A stretch of DNA of 64,000 nucleotides, taken from assembly GCA_030248135.1 (NCBI GenBank), contig JASANC010004087.1:1-64000 (forward strand), written 5' to 3'. The position numbers and the translations under genes were made by a program. A model generated the notes under the pieces. It did no database searches, was not told where the DNA came from, and worked only from the letters and a program-made list of their open reading frames with translations. Numbering within the stretch: the stretch's first letter is position 1; each line of letters opens with the position of its first letter. Positions 40,947 to 52,160 of this stretch are shown in pieces. The DNA is from Theristus sp. LFF4_11. Its lineage: Eukaryota; Nematoda; Chromadorea; Monhysterida; Xyalidae.

Positions 40947-42496
40947 ATGTTGCTGAGGTTCATCAGCCTGTTGCTTGCAATCGCAGCACTGTCCAGGTTT
41001 GCACACTCGCAGCGTGGTCGGACTCGTCTGCAGCCAGGTGCGTTTGGTTGCACATACTTTTTGAATGTTTGATTGCAAGCACTTCGTCAACCCAATCAAA
41101 CGAAATCAGGTAAATTGAATGACAATCGCACCAGAAAAACACAACATGTTTTCAAGGAATCAATGTTTTTGCAGTGCACCACGCGCATCAGCACCGTCGC
41201 CACCAGCACCACCATGGCTGGAGGATTGTGAAAGTGAACGCAGCGAGGGACAAGTGGGCGACCAAAACGAGACCGCCTCCGTTGGACGCGGGCATGCCCG
41301 ACTTCACGTTTGGCTACCTCGGCAAGCCGTGCGACTACGCCGTCGACACGCAACACCGCAGCAGGCCGCTGATCAAGCAGGAGCGCTTCGCTGGCGTCTG
41401 CATCGCGTCACGGCGGCAGGAGCTGTGTCTGATACGCAACCAGACGTATGCGTGCACCAAGGGCGTCAACATGGACCACGTGGTGCCGTGAGTGCAACGA
41501 GTGCAATAGAAACCACAGACATCAATTTCTTGATTTTTTGTGGAAGTATCTCAGTAATGGTCTTGCGCAATGTCACGAGTCACGACTGACGGACACTTTA
41601 GACCTTCAATGTTTGCGTTTTGCTTGTCACCAAGTTATGGCAAGTGTTGGCTTGGCGGCGCATTTTGAAAATCACTCGAATAAGAGTAAGACATACAAAA
41701 ACGTGACACGTGACGGCGTCAGACTGTGTAAGAATGCAGCTGCTGCAAAATCCAGTGTAACTATAATTTCAATACTGTTTGTTTTGTCAGAGTGTGCTGC
41801 ATCAAGGAATACCGGGAGCGAAGTATTCCAAAGCCGCCTCCATCGAGAACAAAAGACAAAGACGATTTCGAGGACTACGAAGCGCCACCGGACGATGTGG
41901 CCGACCAGTTCAGATGGATCACTGTGTACACGGACGAGCCTGGGTACACTGGCGATGGCGGCGGGCGAGATCGCCAAACTGGTGGCACACTAACCGGACA
42001 CGGACAGACAGGTTGGAACGGGTGGATTGTTGACCAATACAGTACTCATGAGGTTGACGAATGCATCCAAGAGGAAAATAAGAGAAAAATGCACTCTCTG
42101 CGCATTAAAAGGCGGAATACGATGGAAAAAGTGTAACAGTTATGGTGTAAATAAGAACACATAAAAATAAGAATCATACACAATACGTCTGGTACAGGTG
42201 ATTCACATGATTCTTATTTTTATGTTCGCTGCGCTCGCTCGCGCATCCTTCAGTTTGGTGCTGCCAATCATCAGCATAAAATTCGAAAACAATCGATTAG
42301 CAATGACAAATAAAAAACCAATGTTTTATATCAAAACAAAGGCCACGAGTATGAAGAACACAAGGAGCACGAGCATGAAGACAAGGACGAGTACGAGGAG
42401 TTCGATTATGAGGCGCCACCGGGCGGGCCAGACTCGTGGATTCCGCCGATTTCTGGGGGTGATTTTGATTACATCGAGTACCCTGGGGAGTACTAG
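40947..42496 (+). CDS. secreted protein, His-rich N-terminus, acidic Tyr-rich tail
   Basis: I do not recognise a family. Exons: 40947-41037, 41175-41487, 41791-42011, 42342-42496; phases agree, giving 259 aa. The first exon encodes a clear signal peptide (LLRFISLLLAIAALSRFAHS). Exon 2 starts with a His-rich run, then a domain with Cys residues spaced over CDYA, GVCIA, ELCLI, YACTK and, across the splice, VCCIK, so six cysteines. Exons 3 and 4 are low-complexity: Pro/Asp/Gly-rich and Glu/His/Tyr-rich, and each contains the motif DYEAPP. The last acceptor (AACAAAG) has a poor pyrimidine tract, so exon 4 is less certain; without it the frame would run on to a stop at 42134. Extracellular or matrix function is inferred. 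Confidence 0.62.
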
Positions 42497-42835
42497 GCAT
42501 CACAAACACGGCACCATCGATAAAACTGTTCAAGGTTTTTGTGCCAGTGCGTCTATCATTGATTTTATTTATTCTGATTCGTACCATGAATGTGAATGTC
42601 AGTGAACCAACCACACTTGAAATCGTTTTTCCAATTGGGGCCGAACAGTAAACAAATAACCGGCAGATTTTGATTGAAGCACGATTCATATGAGCAATAC
42701 GATTTCAAAATTTGAAAACTTCATGACATCAACAGTAGAAAATTGATAAAAACTAAAAAAACATACCAACAGTGAAAACAATGGAAGGCCAACACCAAAA
42801 CCGACCAAAGAACTCATCGAATTGCGCAGCGTTTC

Positions 42836-45165
42836 TCAGCCAGCATAGTCTGCACAGACGTCAGCCATGCGGAACAGCTGCCAAATGTTGACCAACGGAA
42901 ACAAAACGGCGGCGCCCAGAAACGAGCCGATCTGTGTGCACGCGCCGCACCAAAGCAAATGGCGACTCACTGAGTGCGAGTTGTTTCGCAGCACGGCGGC
43001 GCAAACCGTTCGCAGATACGCAAGCAGGGCAGCACAGACGCTGGTGGCCAGCACCTGCGAAAGCGACACGATCGAATGTTTTTGCAGTTTCCAGTCCGTT
43101 AAAACAATCAGCTTACCCAGCTGATTACAAAGTGGCAGCCCCTATGAACTGGGCGCCTGGACTGGTGACAAGCAGCCAATCAGCAAGCGGTTTTGTGCAG
43201 TTGCATTGCAGGCAACTGTTCAAGTGCAAACGGCCACGGAATCACCGACCGACAGCACGGCCGCCCAAGTGTGTCTGTGCGCCAGGGGCGTCGGTGAGTG
43301 CGCTGCTAGCCAGAGCACATAGGCCGCAGTGACAGCAGAGAACGCAGTGAACAGCGAAATCAACGGCGTCGACGGTGGCCGAGTGAGCGCAGGCAGCAGA
43401 CACGCCACTGGGTTGGCAATATTGCTACAGACGAGTGCTAGATGGAAGGTCAGTTGGCCGTACGGCAGACACGCGTAAATCTGCACACTCGGCAGCACAC
43501 CGTTCTGCAGCGCACACACGACCGTCGTCACGGACAGCACGAACGGCAGCGATGCTGAGGAGAGCGGCCGCGCGACCAGCACCAGACTGTCGTTGCGGTT
43601 GGGGGTGGTGGCCTGGTGGCTGGCTTGCACGCCACTTTCGTAGTCGTCTTCTTCACCGTCATGCAATGGGACGCTTTCTGCTGGTGTTCCTTCCTGTAAT
43701 GTCCACAATGTCAGTTCATCAGAATCAAAACGCCTGGTCCCAGACAGCGTTGTTCAAATTTTAATTCCAATAACGTTCTCAGCAATACATGTTTCATCAC
43801 GGTTAGCGCCTCACTTGTGGTGTGCAGTTCACGTCGCATTCACCGTTGTTCGCTGGTTCCCGTTTCACAGCGACCGCCGTCAACCGCCAGAACGCAAGCA
43901 GCACCAGAGCCAGCCACACGGCCATGATGCCAAAATACGCTGACACACCGAATCGAGGCGGCAAGTCGTCAGGCACCCATTTCGTTGTGTTGTCCATGGT
44001 CACGTTCACACAGTGACGGTGGCCTACACCTGCAAAAATTAAAAAAAAAATTCTTTCAAAACATCAAATTTTCTTCGAGAATTTCGTCACAATGGCACTC
44101 AAGAACTAGGAACTAAACTAAACACTCGGTTATTATAATACAGCAATGTGATGCTGCACAGTCACAAACAAACACACATGAGTTACATGTGTCATTGTAG
44201 GTGAGTATGCTTGTGACAATGCAACATTACTGCGTCTGCGTTACGGCCTGTTTATACCTGATACCGTACGCAGACGTACATCAGGTATAAACAGTAAGTA
44301 GTGCCCAATAACACGAGACTTGACGTGACGTAGTCTGTATGTACGGCACGTCACGTCTCGTGTCTATGCATACTACCGTTCATACTTGACGTACGTCTGC
44401 ATACGTCAGGCGTGAACGGGTCTTTATAGCAGTGTCTTCAAACAACGACTTTACCAGCCACCAAATCGAACCGAATCGAAAACTTGCCCTGAACGATGGC
44501 GGTCAAGCTGGGCACGAGCGCACTGAGTCCCATTCCGACGAAGAATGACGCCAACAACTGGGGCGCCAAGCAGGCCAGATACGGCAGGAACACCACGTTG
44601 GTCAGTGCTGAGAAGGCGGACACGCCAAAGAACAGCGCAAGCAGCGCCACACTGCGGTCGACACGGAACACCAAGGCAGTGTGCGGCCAGAAGACGGCCA
44701 GCAGAATGGTGAGTGCAGTGTTGAACGCGAGCATGGCCACGATCAACGGGGCACCTGTGCACGAACGCCGCGTGCACACGGGCGAACGCACGCACAGCGC
44801 GTACGCCAGCACGGAGACATTGCCCAGTTGCACGGTCAGCGCCAGGTACGACGGCAGGTTCCTGCAACACGCGGCGGAGTTGAGTTCGGGTGCTTGCAAC
44901 TGGACATTCTGACAACTGAATGTAACATTCACAACTCAAATTGAACCCTGATACCGGTTATCGGAAACTTCAATCGGGTATTTCAATATCGGAAACGCGC
45001 AAAAAATCACACCGAAAGTTCCGAAAAGCATTACCATCGTTCAGGCAGTTCATTGACGAGCAACGGCAGTTGCATGAACGTCGCAGTGACCAGCAGCCAA
45101 GTGCTCGAGCCAAACAACGCCACTAGCAAATGGGACTCACAACGCTGCAAAACGTGCCGCTCCAT
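42836..45165 (-). CDS. SLC52A: SLC52A-type riboflavin transporter
   Basis: Plasma-membrane riboflavin carrier (RFVT family), 460 aa, multi-pass. Exons in transcription order: 45165-45035, 44861-44488, 44029-43815, 43693-43250, 43054-42836. Family landmarks: [20 protein letters not shown] then [20 protein letters not shown] at the N-terminus; FLPYLA and [20 protein letters not shown] near residues 145-167; [19 protein letters not shown] and [14 protein letters not shown] in the second half; and [20 protein letters not shown] near the C-terminus. The intron 44030-44487 starts GCAAGT, a classic GC-AG intron. The ATG at 45165 is the first in frame after a stop-free but non-conserved stretch. It sits head-to-tail downstream of PheRS alpha and converges with the secreted protein gene. 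Confidence 0.93.
44225..44425. repeat. dispersed repeat with inverted ACGTCACGT blocks
   Basis: In the GC-AG intron of the transporter. Two halves read GGTATAAACAG and CTGTTTATACC in inverse order, with multiple CGTGACGT motifs between. A related stretch occurs at 57790-57915 (shared GTATGAACGG and TGACGTGACG blocks). Probably a non-autonomous element. Confidence 0.6.
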
Positions 45166-45534
45166 GGCACACTGGAACGAAACGACCCAAGCGCTGGTGA
45201 AAATGGTGAGCACATACGAGCAGAAACTGAGTGAACTGGCTCAGCAGTGAGTGGAAATCATATCAGTTCAGCAAACGTTTTTGCAATTTCTATTTGCTGA
45301 CGTTGAAAATTTATTCACCTAAAAAAACATAAAAAAACGTCAACAACCAACACCGAGAGACAGCAGTACGCAGTTTCAAAAGCGTCACAATATGAGCACA
45401 ACAAACAAATCAACAACTGAAACAGTCAACCAGAAAAACGAACAGCAAAATCGACCAGAATTCTGCAGAATCTGATAGCAAAAAGAAACCGATACAAATA
45501 GAAACAGCAAAAAAAAACAAAACAAAAGTATCTG

Positions 45535-48500
45535 CTAATCGTTTTTCTTGTCCAGCCTGCATATCGCGTTGTCATAGACCATTTTCAAGTTGACGCGCGG
45601 GCCAAACAAGTCGCGAATGTTCTCGATTCCGTAGCGAATCATCGTTGGTCTGAAATGTTGATGTTGTTTCAAGTTTTTTTCAAAAATGGTTTCTGAAGCG
45701 TTTCAAAACATAGTCAGCAAACGGTGTGAACTGAAAAGCAACCGTTCAAGCGACAATCCCCACGCGATCACGTTCACATCTTGCGGCAGCCCCATCGGCA
45801 GCAACATCTCCGGTCGGAACACGCCCGAATTCCCAACTTCCACCCACTTTTGCAAACCTTGAAGAAAAAACTTGTTAATTTTAGGATTTACGATATTCAG
45901 ATCGTCGGAACCCAGGCATCATCGAGAAAGCAGACACAAATTCTAATCCAAAAGCCACTCCGTAAGCGTGAATCAACTTGAAGAATCAACCAAATGCACG
46001 ACAACACAACTAAACCTTCGTGGTAACTGAAGATTTCCATCGACGGCTCTGTGTACGGGTTGTAGGCGGGCTTGAAGCGCAATTTTTCGATGCCTACAAT
46101 GCAAACTTTTCAAGTTGATTGAAATGAGACGCCGTTAAAACATAAAGATTGGCAAACGGCTGCTCCGTGGAATATGAACAGCCAGTAATTTGGCTGCAGC
46201 ACCAGATTTTCCATGTTGCACCAAGTGCGTGCACGGGACGGTTGCTAGCAGGTGCGCGAGCACTAAGAGCAGAGGTACTTCATGAATTGAAATTAGTTGA
46301 AATGAAACGAACCTAATCTCCTGAAGAATTCATGCAGCACACCAATGAGATGACCAAGACTGAGGTCACGATCGGCCATGACACCCTCGACCTGGTGGAA
46401 CTCAGCCAGATGCGTTGCGTCCAATGTTTCATTGCGAAAGACACGGTCGATACTGAAGTACTTCACTGGCTCGAACGCACCCTGAAAGCAAGCGGTAAAA
46501 TCAGTTCACAAATGTCCTCTTCTGCTATGAGCCGTGCAAAATGACACGGAGGTCGAAGAAGTGACCGTCGCCTTCAAAAGCGCACCTTTTTCACCAGATT
46601 ATAGAGCATTCGAGCGCTCACTGCAGTTGTGTGCGTCCGCAGTAGATTCTTCTTTGCTTCGCTCATGCTCCAATCATACTGATAGCTAAAAAAATTTATA
46701 ACAAAAAATGATCTGGAGAATACCCAAAAATACGAAAAAGAGGCAAACTGACGCACCCCTGCGATCCGTAGCCACCGACCGAGTGGACGGTCTTGACGCG
46801 TCGCACGTAATCGGACGGCAACTGGTCGACGCTGGTTTCGGCTGGATCTACAAAGAATCACAAAAAGCTGAACAGTGACTGCCACGTTGAGAGTGACGAA
46901 CACAAACAGACGCAAGACGCAAACGCCCAAGCAATGTTGCGCAGACCGACCAGACACAAAGAAGGTGTCGTGCGCGTCACGCGCCGGATGCTGCTGCGGC
47001 TGGAACAACGCGTCAAAATTCCAGAACGAACTCTCGACGTAGTTGTTCGTGGGCATTTCGGCAAAACTAAACGATTCGTGAGTTTCGAAACTTTGAACTA
47101 TAAAGGCAATCAGAAGAATAGAAGTTCCGGGAAACCAAAGTGCAAGCAGATGCGAACCCCATTTCAAGGAATATCTGTCGGAATTCTGCTCGAACTTTCA
47201 GCAACGGATGCAAATGACCAGCAGAAGGAGGCACACCCAACGCGTCAAAGTTGTACTCTTTGAAACGACACGTCTTCCAAGAGCCGCTGAGTAAAATGAT
47301 CGGTTGTGAAATACGTAAGATAAAATATTCAGTGAGGTGTGCCTCACGGTGTTGTGGTGTGCACTGTCACAATTCTGTTCCTGCATCTTCACAGGGTTAC
47401 TTTCCCGCACTACAAGTCTACCACATGGCCCCCAGCTCCAGTGTGGAAAGTGAATGTGATCAACCGTAGCTGTAGTGAACATGTGATCAACCGCAGCTGT
47501 AGTGAACATGTGATCAACCGTAGCTGTAGTGAACATGTGATCAACCGTAGCTGTAGTGAACATGTGATCAACCGTAGCTGTAGTGAACATGTGATCAACC
47601 GTAGCTGTAGTGAACATGTGATCAACCGTAGCTGTAGTGAACATGTGATCAACCGTAGCTGTAGTGAACATGTGATCAACCGTAGCTGTAGTGAACATGT
47701 GATCAACCGTAGCTGTAGTGAACATGTGATCAACCGTAGCTGTAGTGAACATGTGATCAACCGTAGCTGTAGTGAACATGTGATCAACCGTAGCTGTAGT
47801 GAACATGTGATCAACCGTAGCTGTAGTGAACATGTGATCAACCGTAGCTGTAGTGAACATGTGATCAACCGTAGCTGTAGTGAACATGTGATCAACCGTA
47901 GCTGTAGCGAACATGTGATCAACCGTAGCTGTAGTGAACATGTGATCAACCGTAGCTGTAGTGAACATGTGATCAACCGTAGCTGTAGTGAACATGTGAT
48001 CAACCGTAGCTGTAGTGAACATGTGATCAACCGTAGCTGTAGTGAACATGTGATCAACCGTAGCTGTAGTGAACATGTGATCAACCGTAGCTGTAGTGAA
48101 CATGTGATCAACCGTAGCTGTAGTGAACATGTGATCAACCGTAGCTGTAGTGAACATGTGATCAACCGTAGCTGTAGTGAACATGTGATCAACCGTAGCT
48201 GTAGTGAACATGTGATAACCGTAGCTGTAGTGAACATGTGATCAACCGTAGCTGTAGTGAACATGTGATCAACCGTAGCTGTAGCGAACATGTGATCAAC
48301 CGTAGCTGTAGTGAACATGTGATCAACCGTAGCTGTAGTGAACATGTGATCAACCGTAGCTGTAGTGAACATGTGATCAACCGTAGCTGTAGTGAACATG
48401 TGATCAACCGTAGCTGTAGTGAACATGTGATCAACCGTAGCTGTAGTGAACATGTGATCAACCGTAGCTGTAGTGAACATGTGATCAACCGTAGCTGTAG

Positions 48501-50881
48501 TGAACATGTGATCAACCGTAGCTGTAGCGAACATGTGATCAACCGTAGCTGTAGTGAACATGTGATCAACCGTAGCTGTAGTGAACATGTGATAACCGTA
48601 GCTGTAGCGAACATGTGATCAACCGTAGCTGTAGTGAACATGTGATCAACCGTAGCTGTAGTGAACATGTGATCAACCGTAGCTGTAGTGAACATGTGAT
48701 CAACCGTAGCTGTAGTGAACATGTGATCAACCGTAGCTGTAGTGAACATGTGATCAACCGTAGCTGTAGTGAACATGTGATCAACCGTAGCTGTAGTGAA
48801 CATGTGATCAACCGTAGCTGTAGTGAACATGTGATCAACCGTAGCTGTAGTGAACATGTGATCAACCGTAGCTGTAGTGAACATGTGATCAACCGTAGCT
48901 GTAGTGAACATGTGATCAACCGTAGCTGTAGTGAACATGTGATCAACCGTAGCTGTAGTGAACATGTGATCAACCGTAGCTGTAGTGAACATGTGATCAA
49001 CCGTAGCTGTAGTGAACATGTGATCAACCGTAGCTGTAGTGAACATGTGATCAACCGTAGCTGTAGTGAACATGTGATCAACCGTAGCTGTAGCGAACAT
49101 GTGATCAACCGTAGCTGTAGTGAACATGTGATCAACCGTAGCTGTAGTGAACATGTGATCAACCGTAGCTGTAGCGAACATGTGATCAACCGTAGCTGTA
49201 GTGAACATGTGATCAACCGTAGCTGTAGTGAACATGTGATCAACCGTAGCTGTAGTGAACATGTGATCAACCGTAGCTGTAGTGAACATGTGATCAACCG
49301 TAGCTGTAGTGAACATGTGATCAACCGTAGCTGTAGTGAACATGTGATCAACCGTAGCTGTAGTGAACATGTGATCAACCGTAGCTGTAGTGAACATGTG
49401 ATCAACCGTAGCTGTAGTGAACATGTGATCAACCGTAGCTGTAGTGAACATGTGATCAACCGTAGCTGTAGTGAACATGTGATCAACCGTAGCTGTAGTG
49501 AACGTCCCAGCCGAACAGCGATATTTTCAAAACCGAGTGGTTGAAAGGAGGGGGACCAGGGCGGTGGACCCTAGAAAGGGCTGTTTACTGCTGGCTACCA
49601 GCTGCGGTTGATAACTGCATCGTACACTTCCCGTGGTGAGCCAGTACAAGAATCTGGGCCATCAACAGCATAAAGAAATCGAAACAAATCGACACCGCGG
49701 TATGCGTCTACCTGGCGAAACCGCAAACAGCACAAAGCACAACAAAACAAGACGTTACTTGGCCATCATATCGGCTGTCAGTTCAGTTTCAGGTTTTGTG
49801 ATTGTGGTCGTGAAACCAGCGGCTGGCGAAACTCGGTAGCCCTTCACGGTCCTGACAGTTGGAAACATATTTATTTTTTATTTGAAAGTTTTACGAAACA
49901 AACCGGCAAAAAACAACAACGGAAATATTATTTACACTTCAACGAGCAGTTTTCGCTTCTTGAATTCATTTTTCGTGCTGTCAGCAATGTCGTCAACGTT
50001 GCTGCCAGCTCGAATCTGTCGCAGCTGCTGTTGCACAACATCGGTTACTGCGTCCACCTGAACGCGGCTGGAGGTGGACTTATTTCAATTCAAGAGACCA
50101 AGAGGGTATCCAAAAGTGGCTGTTTGACGAGAGAAAAAGAACGCGTTTTCACAAAAGTCGCACCTTTCTAGTCACACGCGGCCCACCATCGGCTTTTTTG
50201 TCCAGCTCAATCCAGCCGCTTGAAATCGCTTTGCTGAAGCCGATTTTTGCGTTCGGTACGTTTTTCTGAAAAAAACACCCGCTTTCCGTTTATTTACCAA
50301 AACCCAAGAAAGGCACAAAAAACGCGTTTCTGCCAACCATCAAGTGCGCCTGCAAGGCCCCGCCGTCCGCTGGCACCGCATTGAACAGCGCTACTTCGTG
50401 GCTGCCATGCTCTGCCACCTCGTGCCCTTCAGCTGTCAATTCGAGCCGTTTTTCGGTGTACTGCTCGCTTTGGACCACCTGAGAACTGCAAGCTCTCTCT
50501 CACTGGCACTGGTTGTCCCGATTGTCATTCAATTGAAATTCAACTGGTTCATTGAATTTTCGAAACTAGTGGGGTCAGTTTTAAGACAACTCAGTTCATT
50601 TCATTTCGCGAAACGCCGAAAACTCCAGAACAACATGTAATAAAAAAACGCACGTCGCCCAACGACTGGAGACTCTTGATGATGCCAACGACTTTCTGGT
50701 GATCACAGTTGTGCTCAGCGGCCAGTTGCAGACTATCCACAAAAACTTGCGATTGTTCAGCACCCGAGTGCAGCCTCAGTCGCTGCAACATCGACAACAC
50801 CGATTCAGCGGTTGGTTCGTGTTTGGTTGTTGCTGATTGTGCAGTGAACGCAGCACTGTCTGCTGCTGTTATGGGAGGCAT
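45535..50881 (-). CDS. FARSA: cytosolic phenylalanyl-tRNA synthetase alpha subunit
   Basis: Catalytic alpha subunit of the alpha2-beta2 class II synthetase that charges tRNA-Phe. Thirteen exons: 50881-50654, 50478-50338, 50265-50164, 50057-49936, 49851-49759, 47286-47158, 47066-46951, 46847-46757, 46685-46586, 46481-46313, 46093-46016, 45857-45743, 45649-45535; phases all agree and give 532 aa, near the usual ~500. The N-terminal winged-helix region (to about residue 160) contains [14 protein letters not shown] and [17 protein letters not shown]. The catalytic domain shows [20 protein letters not shown], motif 2 [39 protein letters not shown] and motif 3 [14 protein letters not shown] with [19 protein letters not shown] at 50881 is the first in the conserved frame. 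One 2.5-kb intron carries the large minisatellite. A TTTATT at 45310 could be the minus-strand poly(A) signal. Confidence 0.97.
47454..49503. repeat. 27-bp minisatellite, 76 tandem copies, in a FARSA intron
   Basis: Unit ATGTGATCAACCGTAGCTGTAGTGAAC by halves: ATGTGATCAACCG and TAGCTGTAGTGAAC. The span of 2050 bp equals 76 units of 27 bp minus two single-base deletions (after 48216 and 48593). Variants are few: a C for T at 47908, 48285, 48528, 48608, 49094 and 49175, and one GCAG in the second unit. Because 27 is divisible by three, the array is open in several frames, but it is intronic between FARSA exons 5 and 6. Confidence 0.97.
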
Positions 50882-50984
50882 CGTTTGCGACGCATCCACG
50901 TTGGAGTTCGCGAACACGCTCAAGAAAAAAACGTAATAGTAAGAATGTCAACTCTCAAAAGAGATCAAAAACAGACTAAAAATC

Positions 50985-51170
50985 GACACCAAAATTACTG
51001 TGCCATCAAATCCATTCATTCGCTCCAACCTTTTGCGTTCCGCCGCACTGTAGGTGGCAATGTGTCTATACCAACGGTGCAAATGCTCGAAATGATTCAG
51101 GATCGCATTGCACTCACGCGGCGACAGACGATTCAATCGATCGTAAACTTCGAAATCGCCCGGCGAAACT
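50985..51170 (-). CDS. possible exon of unknown gene, minus strand
   Basis: A coding-like minus-strand stretch with peptide such as YDRLNRLSPRECNAILNHFE, rich in charged and aromatic residues and unlike random intergenic translation. It lies just upstream of FARSA, but its phase does not join to FARSA exon 1, and I find no partner exons. I do not recognise a family; it could be an old pseudo-exon. Confidence 0.25.
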
Positions 51171-51228
51171 TCGAATCTGCGATTACAAAGTCCTCAATTG
51201 ATCTCAGAACTTTCATTCACTTGACCCA

Positions 51229-51628
51229 TAGTTGTTCTAGGGGGGGGGCCTGGGGGCCACCCCCCCCAAAAAAAATTTCGAATCTATCTCTATCAGAGGT
51301 TTGTTCGGCTCAGCTATTAGCTATCTAAAAAAATTCTCATTCCACCTGTCCATCTGAAAATTTTTACTCTTCAAAGACAGAAAATGAGCCAATTTTTGAC
51401 CAAAATTGACCAGTTTTGTTCGAAATTATTAAAAATTTAGCTAATTTTCGGTAAAATACGCGATCATATTTGATTTTTAGCGTATTTTAATTTAGCATTA
51501 TTCAACTGTTTTAATAGCTTTTCAGCGTTTTAGCTATCTATCTAATTTCAAAATTTTCCAGCTATCTTTCTATCTGGAAAATTCTATCCAGCTATCTCCA
51601 TCGGCGCCCCTCGGCTCTGGAACAACTA
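51229..51628. mobile_element. MITE with TIR AGTTGTTCTAG and G/C-run ends, copy 2
   Basis: About 400 bp, same ends and interior as 14862-15326 but diverged by small indels. Flanked by TGACCC on both sides. It lies between FARSA and cyclin C. Confidence 0.85.
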
Positions 51629-51951
51629 TGACCCGAACTGATCAGATTCATCCGAAAACTCACCCAGACTCAGAAAGAAAGCTGGCTGACAACAAGCACG
51701 CGTTCAGATCATGCCATTCATCCATACCGGTTCATATTTGAGTTTGCGTCAGAACTTTTTTTAATCAGGCACTGATATTTTGTTGACGGAAAACATGAAA
51801 AAAACAAGCATGAATTAGCTTTGAAAATCGAGAAGAGATCGCAAAAAGCTGGTGATTTTGTTTCAAAACATGCACACAGCATCAGCGTGTGCATTCGTCA
51901 ATGCGAATACAAAAAATAGTTGAGACAATCACACAACCATTGGTGACGTGT

Positions 51952-51957
51952 TTTATT
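51952..51957 (-). terminator. poly(A) signal candidate of cyclin C
   Basis: Minus-strand AATAAA about 200 nt beyond the cyclin C stop codon. Confidence 0.5.
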
Positions 51958-52160
51958 GATCTCATACGATAGCTGGACTAGTGCAATGAAATAAACAAAC
52001 AAGAATAGATGCAAAGGTTTTGCACGCGCACGCAGAGCTGGAATGATGAAAGCTGATCTGAAGCAGTAACAATGATAACAGCCGTATCTAATTGTCAATT
52101 TTTATGTACAAATCACAATGAGCGCGTTTGTCGTGCACCGCAAGATTGCCAAAAACGTTA

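Noticed and set aside
47198..49544. Several open reading frames of 300-430 codons on both strands across the 27-bp array, encoding 9-residue repeats
   Set aside because: The unit length is a multiple of three and lacks stops in several frames, so the frames are open by construction. Two single-base deletions break each of them, and the array lies in an intron of FARSA.
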